Below, one piece after another: positions 28,744-36,943 of a DNA stretch of 64,000 bases; position 1 is the first letter of the stretch, and every line of letters starts with the position of its first letter. The notes beneath the pieces were generated by a model. The model searched no databases, had not been told where the DNA came from, and saw nothing but the letters and a program-made list of their open reading frames with translations. Made by a program: the position numbers and the translations under genes. Source of the stretch: Burkholderiaceae bacterium (lineage in GTDB: Bacteria; Pseudomonadota; Gammaproteobacteria; Burkholderiales; Burkholderiaceae_C); NCBI GenBank assembly GCA_023150375.1, contig JAKLLA010000004.1, positions 1 through 64,000 on the forward strand, written 5' to 3'.

Positions 28744-31083
28744 TTACTGCGCGGTGAGCGAGACGGAGCTGCTGTTGTTGCCGGGGTTGGGGTCGGTGGC
28801 GTCGGCCAGGGCGCTGCCCGTCAGGGGGTACACGCCCGCCGTCGCGGGACGCAGATAGAGGTAGCGGGTGCGCGAGGCCCCGCCGGCCAGGCTGCCGAAG
28901 CTGCAGGTCACCTGCGTGGTGCTGGCCTGACACTCGCTGCCGCTGCCGCCCTTCACCCAGGCCAGGCCGCCGGGCAGCGGCAGCACGAAGCGGGCGTTGC
29001 CGGCCGTGCTGCTGCCGAGGTTCTTGACGGTGAAGGAGAACTCGGCCGCCGTACCGCGGGTCACGACGGCTTTCGTGGCCTTGAAGACGGTCAGGCTCAT
29101 GTCGGCCTGGCTGCCCGTCGGCGGGGGCGCGGCGCCGATGGTCAGGGCCAGGGCCTGGCTGTCCGCCTGGCCCCGGCTGTCGGTCACCCTGACCGTGAAG
29201 TTCGCCGTGCCGGCGAGGGTGGGGGTGCCGGCCAGCGTTCCGGCGCTGTCCAGCGACAGCCCGGCGGGCAGGCTCCCGCTGGCCAGGCTCCAGGCATACG
29301 GCGCGGTGCCCGCGCTGGCCGCCAGCGTGGCGCGGTAGGCGCTGCCGACCGTGCCGGCCGCCAGGGTGGTGGTGACGATGTCGGGCGGCGGGCTCACCGG
29401 GGCGGTGGCCACCGCCAGGCTGAGCGCCTGGACATCGCTGGCACCGGCGGCATCGGTCGCCGCGACGGTGAAACTGCTGCTGCCCGCAGCCAGCGGCGTT
29501 CCGGCGATCGACCCGCTGCTGCTCAGCGTCAGGCCGCCGGGCAGGGCGCCGCCGCTGAGCTGCCAGGTGTAAGGGGGCCGGCCGCCGCTGGCCGCCAGCT
29601 GGCTGCCGTAGCTGCTGCCCGCGGTGGCTGCCGGCAGCGCCGTGGTGAGAATGTCCAGCGCCGGCGGCAGGAGGGAGGATTCGTAGGCGCCCAGGTCCCA
29701 GGCGCCGTTGACCGGCCGCAGCTGGCCGTCGTAGTCCCGCTCGGGGGCCTGCAGGGCGGTTCCCATGTCGATGGCCGGGGAGGTCGCCTTCAGGCGGAAA
29801 TCGCCGCCACCCACCAGCTGTGGCTGGGTCAGGAAGTGCGGGCTGCCCAGCATCTCGCCGCCCCAGTCGCAGCGCGGAAAGCCGGTCGGGCCTGCCAGCA
29901 GGTTGTGGGCGATCGTGAAGTGGCCGGCGACGTCGGCATGGCCGTTGTGCGAGATCGGACAGCCGGTGAACTTCAGCGCCTTGTGCCCGTTGTCGTGGAC
30001 GATGTTGTTGGCCACGTAGAGGTTGCCGAACTCCGGGTGCACGGGAATGCCGGCCGTGCGGGTGTAGTGGATGCCGACCTGGCCGTTGCCGACGATGGTG
30101 TTGTTGACGATCCGGATGTCGCGGATGTTGCCGGGGGTCGGCGCCGGGCTGCCGCACTGGCCGAAGGCATCGCCCCAGACACCGATGTGGATGCCGTGGC
30201 GGCTGTTGTCGTGGATCAGGTTGTTGGCGACGGTGACGTTGCGCAGCGCGCCGCCACACTCCGAACCCAGCGCGATGGCGCTCTTGGCCACGTTGTAGAT
30301 CCGGTTGCCTTCGATGCGGATGTTGTAGGTCGGCTTGTCCCAGGCATCCACGTAGATGCCGACCTTGCTGTTGTTGTAGACCGTGTTGCCCTGCACCAGC
30401 ACGTCGTGGGCACCCTGCTTGATGTCGATGCCTTCGCCGCCGTTGCGGTCCAGCCCGTTGTCGTGCACCACGTTGCGGGTGACGGTGACGAAGCTGCTCT
30501 CGCGCAGGATCGACAGGTTCTCCTGGGCACCGCCGTTGTTGGCCTTCTCGATGTCGTTGCGGTCGACCACGACGCGCGTGCCGTAGCCGACCACGATGCC
30601 CGACAGGTAGGTGTCGAAGACCTTGTTGTCGCGGATCTCGACGTCGGCGCAGTCGTAGCAGGAGATGCCGAAGCCGTTGGCGGAGGTGTTGTTCTGCACC
30701 TGCAGGCCCACGACGCGGATGTGGCGGGTCGGCTGGCTGGCGCTGCCCCGGATGGCGAACACGCCGTTCCAGTAGTCGCTGGGCGTCTTGCCGGTGGCGT
30801 CGAGGATCGGCGTCTCGCCGGGATAGCGGGTGAAGGTGATCGGCTGGCCGGGCAGGCCCGAGCGGCTCACGCGTACCACGGCGTTGTAGGTGCCGCCCCG
30901 GATGTAGACGGTATCGCCCGGCAGGGCCAGGTCGGCCGCCTTCTGGATCGTGCGCAGGGGCGCGGCCTGCGTCCCGGGCGAGCTGTCCTGGCCCGTCGGG
31001 GCTACGAAGAGGTCGGCGGCCTGACCGGCCTGGGCGAGCGGCAGCAGCGCCAGGGCGGCCCAGCGCCATGCGGGATGGTTCAT
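28744..31083 (-). CDS. Secreted right-handed beta-helix protein with Ig-like and CARDB-type domains
   Basis: The 779-residue protein starts at MNHPAWRW, with a signal peptide cut near QAGQAADLF. Residues about 25-330 form a parallel beta-helix (DUF1565-like start VAPTGQDSSPGTQAAPLRTIQKAADLALPGDTVYIRGGTY, then many NxIxxN turns). Two putative Ig modules follow (PYTWQLSGGALPGGLTL; PYAWSLASGSLPAGLSL), then a DUF11/CARDB-like domain ending in DATDPNPGNNSSSVSL. Such proteins often bind or cut polysaccharides; no catalytic residues can be assigned. It converges closely with the rhomboid gene. Confidence 0.85.
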   Translation of the reverse strand: MNHPAWRWAALALLPLAQAGQAADLFVAPTGQDSSPGTQAAPLRTIQKAADLALPGDTVYIRGGTYNAVVRVSRSGLPGQPITFTRYPGETPILDATGKTPSDYWNGVFAIRGSASQPTRHIRVVGLQVQNNTSANGFGISCYDCADVEIRDNKVFDTYLSGIVVGYGTRVVVDRNDIEKANNGGAQENLSILRESSFVTVTRNVVHDNGLDRNGGEGIDIKQGAHDVLVQGNTVYNNSKVGIYVDAWDKPTYNIRIEGNRIYNVAKSAIALGSECGGALRNVTVANNLIHDNSRHGIHIGVWGDAFGQCGSPAPTPGNIRDIRIVNNTIVGNGQVGIHYTRTAGIPVHPEFGNLYVANNIVHDNGHKALKFTGCPISHNGHADVAGHFTIAHNLLAGPTGFPRCDWGGEMLGSPHFLTQPQLVGGGDFRLKATSPAIDMGTALQAPERDYDGQLRPVNGAWDLGAYESSLLPPALDILTTALPAATAGSSYGSQLAASGGRPPYTWQLSGGALPGGLTLSSSGSIAGTPLAAGSSSFTVAATDAAGASDVQALSLAVATAPVSPPPDIVTTTLAAGTVGSAYRATLAASAGTAPYAWSLASGSLPAGLSLDSAGTLAGTPTLAGTANFTVRVTDSRGQADSQALALTIGAAPPPTGSQADMSLTVFKATKAVVTRGTAAEFSFTVKNLGSSTAGNARFVLPLPGGLAWVKGGSGSECQASTTQVTCSFGSLAGGASRTRYLYLRPATAGVYPLTGSALADATDPNPGNNSSSVSLTAQ

Positions 31084-31268
31084 GTGCGTGCTTCTTGTGG
31101 GAGTGGATCGGGGAACCCGTATCCGTATCATCCTGCGCCCGGATGCTCCGGATGTAACGGCCGCGCCGGGCCGGCGCGCCGGCAGGTCGAGCCGGCGGGC
31201 GAGGGTGCAGCGCATCCCGCGGTGGCCCTGCCGAGCGGCCCCGACAGGGGGGGCGACGGCCCGCCGGG

Positions 31269-31295
31269 TTACCGGCGTCACGTCTGGTTGCGTTT
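31269..31295 (-). promoter_or_regulatory. Shared 27-bp element, copy 2 (upstream of the beta-helix gene)
   Basis: It contains CGTCACGTCTGGTTGCG after TTACC and matches 27411-27437 at 22 of 27 positions, in the same orientation relative to a minus-strand gene. It lies about 186 bases before the beta-helix start and just after the pbpC stop. Confidence 0.45.
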
Positions 31296-31314
31296 GATCC
31301 GGCCCGGTGCGTCG

Positions 31315-33600
31315 TCAGCGCGACGGGTTGGCCCGGCCCCCGGATCGGGCCGGCGCGCGCAGCGTGGCGCCACGCACCTCGAAGTGAACCCGCTCGACCC
31401 GCTGGCCGCCCAGGCGCAGCTCCAGCCGGTGCCGGCCGGGCCAGGGCGCCCAGGCCAGGCGGGCGCCCTGGCCGAGGCGGCGCCCGTTCAGCCACCATTG
31501 GCCGGGTTCGCCCTCGAAGACGATGCGCTGCACCGCCGGCGGGATGTCCGGGTCGATCGCGAACAGGCTGCCGTCGCGCGGGCTGGCGATGCCACGCAGG
31601 TCGGTGGCCTCGCCGCGGGTGTGGCCGCCGCGCTGCAGGCTCGCCAGCTCGGTGCCGGCCAGGAAGACTTCGGCGGTGGGCAGCGTCGGGCCGTGCCCGT
31701 CCCCGGTCAGGGCGATCAGGCGGCGGTGCACCCCCGGGGGCGGTGCCGGCGCGCGCGAGGGCTGGTCCGCATGCAGCCACTGGACCAGTTCCCGCCAGAT
31801 CGGTGCGGCGCCGCTGCTGCCGCTGACCTGCTGCATCGGCGCGCCGCTGGCGTTGCCCACCCAGACGCCGACGGTGTAGCGGTCGGTCCAGCCGATGCAC
31901 CAGTTGTCGCGCAGGTCCTTGCTGGTGCCGGTCTTGACGGCCGCCCAGCCGCGCGTGACCAGCGGGCTGTCCAGCCCGAAGGTCAGCGCCCGGGCCGCGT
32001 TGTCGGCCAGGATGTCGCCGACCAGGTAGGCCGCTGCCGGCTGGCTGGCCTGGCGGGTCGGCAGCGGCGCCGCGCCAGCGGGGGGCGGCAGCAGCCGCAC
32101 CGGGCTCCAGCGGCCGCCGTTGGCCAGGCTGCGGTAGGCATTGGTGAGGTCCAGCAGGGTGACCTCGGCCGTGCCCAGCGCCAGCGCCGGCCCGTGGTGG
32201 CCGCCGTGGCCCGGCAGGGCCAGTCCGTGGGCCTGCAGCCGGGCGAACAGCGGGTCCGGCCCGAGCCAGTGGGCCAGCTGCACCGCCGGCACGTTCAGGC
32301 TGGAGGCCAGCGCGGTGCGCGCCGACACCCAGCCGTGGTGGCGCAGGTCGTAGTTGCGCGGCGCGTACAGCCCGTCGCCGGCGATGCGCCCGCCCGGCCG
32401 GTCGTCCAGCAGGCTGGCCGGGGTGATCAGGCGGCGCTCGAAGGCCAGCGCATAGACGAAGGGCTTGAGCGCCGAGCCCGGCTGGCGGCGCGCCAGCACC
32501 GCATCCACCTCGGCGGCCGCCGACAGCCCGGGCCCGGAGGACCCCACCCAGGCGCGCACCTCGCCGCTGGCGTTGTCCAGCACCAGCAGCGCAGCGTCCT
32601 CCACCTGCTGCAGCGCCAGCTCGGCCAGGTGGCGGCGCAGCAGCTGCACCGCGGTGCGCTGCAGGCCTGCGTCCAGCGGCGTGACCCAGCGGCCGGCCGC
32701 GGAAAGAGGGGGGCCGGGCGGGGCGCCCGGCGCCTGCGGCTCGGCGGCCTGGGCGGCCCAGGCCGCACGGGCATAGTGGGGCGCCCAGCGCAGCGGCTCC
32801 ACCGGGTCGGCGCGGGCCGCGGCGCCGCGCGCCAGGGCCTGGCCGGCCAGGCCTTCCAGCCCGTCGCAGCCCAGCTGCTGCAGCTGCAGCAGCTCGCAGG
32901 CGCGCCGGGTCACGGCGCTGCGGCTGGCATTGGGCGCGCGCAGCAGGGCGGCCAGCAGGGCGGCCTCCTGCGCATCCAGGCCGCTGGGGTGCTTGCCCAG
33001 CAGCAGCCGCGAGGCGGCCGGCAGCCCGAGCAGTTCACCGCGCAGCGGCACGAGGTTCAGGTAGGCCTCCAGGATCTCGCGCTTGCGCCAGCGCGCCTCC
33101 AGCTGGCGCGCTGCGGCGATCTGGCTCAGCTTGCCCAGCAAACTGCGCCCGCCCGCGGGGCGGGCCAGGTCGGCATCGATCAGGCCGGCCAGCTGCATCG
33201 ACAGCGTCGAGGCCCCCTGCACCGGCGCGCCCGACCCCAGCGCGCGCAGGTTCGCCCAGGCGCTGCGCGCCAGGCCGCTCCAGTCCACCCCGCCGTGGGT
33301 GAGGAAGCGCCGGTCCTCGCCCAGCACCACCGCCACGCGCAGCGCGGGGGAGAAGTCGTCCAGCGCCACCCAGGGCAGGCGGCGCACGCGCGGATCCACC
33401 CGCAGGGTCTGCAGCGGCTCGCCGTGGCGGTCGAGCAGGGTCAGGTCCGAGGGCTGATGGGCGGCGCGCAGCTCGGCCAGGCTGGGCAGCGCGAGCGCTG
33501 CGCGGCTCGCCGCCAGGGCCAGGGCGCCCGCGAGCAGCCACCCCGCGGCGCGCAGGCGGCGGTTCCGGAGGGGCGCGGGGGGGGCGGGGCGGCGCAGCAT
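31315..33600 (-). CDS. pbpC: Penicillin-binding protein 1C
   Basis: The bifunctional peptidoglycan synthase is 761 residues from ATG 33600; ATG 33642 is an alternative and neither has a good ribosome-binding site. Order: N-terminal membrane anchor (GWLLAGALALAASRAALAL), glycosyltransferase family 51 domain (VVLGEDRRFLTHGGVDW; GASTLSMQLA), penicillin-binding transpeptidase with SALK (catalytic Ser), SLN and KTGTS motifs, and the C-terminal PBP1C domain (biPBP_C) with WWLNGRRLG. It polymerises and cross-links glycan strands in the periplasm. The alpha-2-macroglobulin gene often paired with pbpC is not adjacent. Confidence 0.94.
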   Translation of the reverse strand: MLRRPAPPAPLRNRRLRAAGWLLAGALALAASRAALALPSLAELRAAHQPSDLTLLDRHGEPLQTLRVDPRVRRLPWVALDDFSPALRVAVVLGEDRRFLTHGGVDWSGLARSAWANLRALGSGAPVQGASTLSMQLAGLIDADLARPAGGRSLLGKLSQIAAARQLEARWRKREILEAYLNLVPLRGELLGLPAASRLLLGKHPSGLDAQEAALLAALLRAPNASRSAVTRRACELLQLQQLGCDGLEGLAGQALARGAAARADPVEPLRWAPHYARAAWAAQAAEPQAPGAPPGPPLSAAGRWVTPLDAGLQRTAVQLLRRHLAELALQQVEDAALLVLDNASGEVRAWVGSSGPGLSAAAEVDAVLARRQPGSALKPFVYALAFERRLITPASLLDDRPGGRIAGDGLYAPRNYDLRHHGWVSARTALASSLNVPAVQLAHWLGPDPLFARLQAHGLALPGHGGHHGPALALGTAEVTLLDLTNAYRSLANGGRWSPVRLLPPPAGAAPLPTRQASQPAAAYLVGDILADNAARALTFGLDSPLVTRGWAAVKTGTSKDLRDNWCIGWTDRYTVGVWVGNASGAPMQQVSGSSGAAPIWRELVQWLHADQPSRAPAPPPGVHRRLIALTGDGHGPTLPTAEVFLAGTELASLQRGGHTRGEATDLRGIASPRDGSLFAIDPDIPPAVQRIVFEGEPGQWWLNGRRLGQGARLAWAPWPGRHRLELRLGGQRVERVHFEVRGATLRAPARSGGRANPSR

Positions 33601-33645
33601 GGGCGGACATTCTGCGGCGTCGCTGCGCGAGCGGCGACGCATTTC

Positions 33646-33659
33646 TTGAACCGCATCAA
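33646..33659. promoter_or_regulatory. FNR/Dnr-type operator between pbpC and nnrS
   Basis: TTGAA-CCGC-ATCAA matches the TTGAT-N4-ATCAA consensus of CRP/FNR-family regulators at 9 of 10 defined bases. It ends 73 bases before the nnrS ATG, and NnrS genes are known targets of NO-responsive NNR/Dnr/FNR-type activators. A half-similar sequence at 33726-33739 overlaps the start codon and is probably chance. Confidence 0.65.
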
Positions 33660-33732
33660 GCCATCCACCACCTCGTCGACACGGGCATGCCGGGGCGCAC
33701 GGGCCGGCTGGCAGACTGCGCGGACTTGATCG

Positions 33733-35010
33733 ATGTCACGGTTCACGGCGATGCAGTTCATCCCGCTCGAAGAAGTCCGCCGCCCCACGCTCGCCCCTGG
33801 CGCGTGGGCGCTCTGGGCCCTGGGCTTCCGGCCCTTCTACCTCGCGGCCAGTGCCTTCGCGGCGCTGTCGGTGGCGCTGTGGGCGCTGCAGTTCGGCGGC
33901 CTGTCGGTGGGGCTGAGGCTGCCCGGGCCGCTGTGGCACGCGCACGAGATGGTGTTCGGCTACACGCTGGCGGTGGTGGTGGGCTTTCTGTTCACCGCCG
34001 GGCGCAACTGGTCGGGCCAGCCCACGCCGACCGGCCGGCCGCTGCAGGCGCTGCTGCTGCTCTGGCTGGCCGGGCGCCTGGGGGTGTTCGCCCTGGGCGC
34101 CTGGCCGGACCTGGCCCTGCTGGGCTGGGCGGTGATGGCGCTGAACGTGGCCTTCCCGGTGGCGGCCGGCCTGGCGCTGTGGCGCACGCTGCGCGCCGGG
34201 GCGAACCGCCGCAACGACTTCTTCCCGCTGGTGCTCGGTGCCATCGCCCTCGCGCAGGCGGCCTTTCACCTGGCCGAACGCGGCCTGCTGCCCGGGCTGG
34301 GACGCGGCGGCGTGCAACTGGCGCTGGATGCGGTGCTGTTCGTGATGGCGGTGATGGGCGGGCGGGTCATCCCGATGTTCACCCACAACGGCGTGCCAGG
34401 CAGCGACCCGCAGCGCCACCCCTGGGTCGAGCGGCTGGCGCTGGGCGGTGTGCTCGCGCTCTGGGCGGCCGATGCGCTGGCCGGCGTGCTGCTGCCGCTG
34501 GCGGGGTGGCCGGATCCGGCCCGATGGGCCGCCGGCGCAGCCGGGCTGCTGGCGCTGCTGGCCGCCGCCGCGCACGCCTGGCGCTGGGCCCTCTGGCAGC
34601 CCTGGGCGACAAGGCGCGTGCCGCTGGTCTGGGTGCTGCACCTGGCCTACCTCTGGATTCCGCTGCACCTGTTGCTGCGTGCCGTCGCCGAGGCCGGCGG
34701 CCTGCCGCCCAGCGTGGCCACCCACGCGCTCACCGTCGGCGCGATCGGCGGCCTGACGATCGGCATGATGGTGCGCACCGCCCGTGGCCACACCGCCCGG
34801 CCGCTGCAGGCCGACCGCTGGGAGGTCGCCGCCTTCGCGCTCGTCGCGCTGGCCGCGCTGCTGCGCGTGGGCCTGCCGCTGCTCTGGCCGGCGACCCTGC
34901 TCGAGGCCGTGTGGAGCTCCGCCCTGCTCTGGGCCCTGGGCATGGGCCTGTACGCCTGGCGCTACACACCCATCCTCACCCGCGCCCGCCTCGACGGCCG
35001 CCCGGGCTGA
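33733..35010 (+). CDS. nnrS: NnrS family haem-copper membrane protein
   Basis: The 425-residue polytopic protein has about 12 membrane helices. Family hallmarks are LGFRPFYLAAS, LWHAHEMVFGYTLAVVVGFLFTAGRNW (His ligands), MGGRVIPMFTHNGVPG, HALTVGAIGGLTIGMMVRTARGHTARPL. NnrS proteins help cells tolerate nitric oxide and nitrosative stress. ATG 33733 is used; ATG 33751 is possible, and neither has a strong Shine-Dalgarno. An FNR/Dnr-type box upstream fits the role. No nitrite or NO reductase genes are in the window. Confidence 0.95.
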   Translation: MSRFTAMQFIPLEEVRRPTLAPGAWALWALGFRPFYLAASAFAALSVALWALQFGGLSVGLRLPGPLWHAHEMVFGYTLAVVVGFLFTAGRNWSGQPTPTGRPLQALLLLWLAGRLGVFALGAWPDLALLGWAVMALNVAFPVAAGLALWRTLRAGANRRNDFFPLVLGAIALAQAAFHLAERGLLPGLGRGGVQLALDAVLFVMAVMGGRVIPMFTHNGVPGSDPQRHPWVERLALGGVLALWAADALAGVLLPLAGWPDPARWAAGAAGLLALLAAAAHAWRWALWQPWATRRVPLVWVLHLAYLWIPLHLLLRAVAEAGGLPPSVATHALTVGAIGGLTIGMMVRTARGHTARPLQADRWEVAAFALVALAALLRVGLPLLWPATLLEAVWSSALLWALGMGLYAWRYTPILTRARLDGRPG

Positions 35011-35017
35011 GCCAGGA

Positions 35018-35047
35018 CACACGGAGGTCCCTGCGGACCTCCGTGTG
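35018..35047 (+). terminator. Perfect 13-bp hairpin after nnrS
   Basis: CACACGGAGGTCC (35018-35030) pairs perfectly with GGACCTCCGTGTG (35035-35047) around a CTGC loop, 8 bases after the nnrS stop. There is no T tract, so it may be a terminator or a 3'-end stabiliser. Confidence 0.55.
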
Positions 35048-35050
35048 CCT

Positions 35051-35170
35051 GGCGAAGCGGCCCGGCATGCAGGCCGGGCCGTGGGGCAGCCGGAGGCGAA
35101 GCGGCCCGGCCTGCAGGCCGGGCCGTGGGGCAGCCGCAGGCGAAGCGGCCCGGCATGCAGGCCGGGCCGC
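35051..35170. repeat. REP-like array: three 44-bp palindromic units
   Basis: Units start at 35051, 35095 and 35139 (the third is truncated). Each contains a palindrome of CGGCCCGGC and GCCGGGCCG arms around a TGCAG core; in unit 2 the palindrome is perfect over 24 bp. The array lies between convergent nnrS and the MORN gene. It resembles bacterial REP/BIME elements. Confidence 0.8.
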
Positions 35171-35188
35171 ACCCCCTCCTTCGTGGGT

Positions 35189-36886
35189 TCAGCGCGGGAT
35201 GGCCGCAATGCCGGCCAGCCGGGCGGACTTGAGGTCCATCTCGAAGGCCTGCTTCTGGCCCGCCCACTCCAGGTAGGTCTTCTTCCCCTGGGCGATGGCC
35301 GCATCGAAGGAGGCCGAGCCGAGCATCGTCGTTTCGATGACGACGAAGGCGGGGTTCTCGTGCTTGTCCGGGTCGTCGATGAACACCCCCATCATCGCGT
35401 GCCCGGGCCCGGTGATGATCAGCGGCTCGATCGCGATCTTGCGCAGCACGGAGGCCAGCAGCACCGAGCCGTCGATGCAGTTGGCCTGCGCGGTGCGGAT
35501 CGAGTCGCTCGGGAAGCGCACGATCTGGCTGGCAACGCGGGGGGACTCGCCCGACGAGGTCGTGATGCTCGAGTACTTCACGCCCAGACGCTGCAGATGT
35601 TCGTAGACGGCGCGGGTCTGGTTCATGACGGCCTGTCGGTCCTGCTGGTAGCCCACCGCCGCGACGTTGCGTCCGGCGAAGCTGTCGCGGATCAGCGTGT
35701 CGATCCAAGGGGCATCTTCGGTGACGAAGCCGGCGAAGATCCAGGGCATCCTGAGCACACCCCGGGCGGTCTGCGCGGCCAGCGGTGCGTCCTGGATCGA
35801 GCGAACCCGCGTGGTCAGGGTGCGCGTGCCGGCATCCCGGCCGTCGATGGTCACCGACCAGCTCACGTTCACGGGCGTGGGCTGGGTCACGCTGCGCAGC
35901 CGGTCGAAGCGGTAGCGGATGCGCGGGTAGAGGTCGTGGGTGCCCACCTGGGCGAGGTCGAAGAACTGCTCGGTGGGCTCGGCCATGTCGTCGATCAGGA
36001 CCCGGATGCCGACCCGCGTGTTGGCCTGGGTCGTGCGGATGCGCAGGCCGATCAGTCCCCAGGGGTCGCCGTGGTAGGGCACCGTGGCCGATGCGCCGGC
36101 CACACGTGCGGCTGCGTCCTGCGCCGCGCCGGCCGGCGGCGCCAGCAGGGCCCGGCTGCGCTCGAGCAGGGCGGCCCCTGAGCCGGGCGATGCCGCGGCC
36201 GTCGTCCTGGCCGTGGAGGCGCTCGGACGCATCGTCGCGGTGGCGAAGATGTAGGCGGGAAAGAGGTCCTCGAGATCCAGCTGCGGCTGCCACATCGACG
36301 CCAGCATCGGATCACCGCCGCCCGCGGGCACCGTTGTGCCGCCGCCGGAAGGTCCGGGCGACCAGCCCGGGGCCACGGGGGTGGGCGCTGGCCAGGCCGG
36401 CGGGCCCGGCGCAGCGGCCACCGCCACCATCACCCCCTCCTGCAACTGCACGTGCTGCACCGTCCCACCGCTGCGCAGCAGGCGACCCACGCCGACCAGC
36501 TGGTTGTCGCGGAACTCGCCTTCGAGCATGTCGCCGTTGGCGTAGAAATAGCGCGCTCGCCCGTTGACCTTGCCCAGCCGGAACTCGCCTTCGAAGCGGC
36601 GGCCGTCGCTCCAGCTGTAGACGCCTCGGCCGCTGGCGTGGCCGTCGAGGAAACTGCCTTCGTAGCGGTCCTTGCCGATCGCCCGGCCCTGGCCGCTGGC
36701 CCAGCCGGCGATGCAGCCGCCGGCGTAGCTGCCCTGCAGGTTGGGGTTGCGCACCGCGCAGCGGCCGTCCAGGTACTGGGCCTGCACCAGGGCCGGGGAC
36801 AACAGGCCGGCCAGGCCCGCCAGGCCGAAACCGGCCAGCCATGCCGACGTCGACCGGTGCTTCTTGGAGGGGGAGGCGTAGGTCAT
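35189..36886 (-). CDS. MORN-repeat protein with transglutaminase-like domain
   Basis: The 565-residue protein has a signal peptide (GFGLAGLAGLLSPALVQAQ). At least four MORN repeats follow (about residues 48-140: RYEGSFLDGHASGRGVYSWSDG, RFEGEFRLGKVNGRARYF, MLEGEFRDNQLVGVGRL), then a Pro/Gly/Ala-rich linker. A C-terminal transglutaminase-like fold has a possible catalytic Cys (QANCIDGSVLLASVL), His (GPGHAMMGVF) and acidic residue (VVIETTML). It is last in the minus-strand cluster, 57 bases after the caspase gene. The domain reading is moderate; the substrate is unknown. Confidence 0.75.
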   Translation of the reverse strand: MTYASPSKKHRSTSAWLAGFGLAGLAGLLSPALVQAQYLDGRCAVRNPNLQGSYAGGCIAGWASGQGRAIGKDRYEGSFLDGHASGRGVYSWSDGRRFEGEFRLGKVNGRARYFYANGDMLEGEFRDNQLVGVGRLLRSGGTVQHVQLQEGVMVAVAAAPGPPAWPAPTPVAPGWSPGPSGGGTTVPAGGGDPMLASMWQPQLDLEDLFPAYIFATATMRPSASTARTTAAASPGSGAALLERSRALLAPPAGAAQDAAARVAGASATVPYHGDPWGLIGLRIRTTQANTRVGIRVLIDDMAEPTEQFFDLAQVGTHDLYPRIRYRFDRLRSVTQPTPVNVSWSVTIDGRDAGTRTLTTRVRSIQDAPLAAQTARGVLRMPWIFAGFVTEDAPWIDTLIRDSFAGRNVAAVGYQQDRQAVMNQTRAVYEHLQRLGVKYSSITTSSGESPRVASQIVRFPSDSIRTAQANCIDGSVLLASVLRKIAIEPLIITGPGHAMMGVFIDDPDKHENPAFVVIETTMLGSASFDAAIAQGKKTYLEWAGQKQAFEMDLKSARLAGIAAIPR

Positions 36887-36943
36887 GGGCGCATGCGGTC
36901 GGACGGAGAGCCAAGGGCGAGGGGCGAAGCGGATCGGGGCCGG

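Noticed and set aside
29836-33729. Plus-strand frame of about 1,300 codons
   Set aside because: It is antisense to the beta-helix gene and pbpC and has no recognisable motif.
33726-33739. Second FNR-type box overlapping the nnrS start
   Set aside because: Only the left half (TTGAT) fits, and it covers the start codon.
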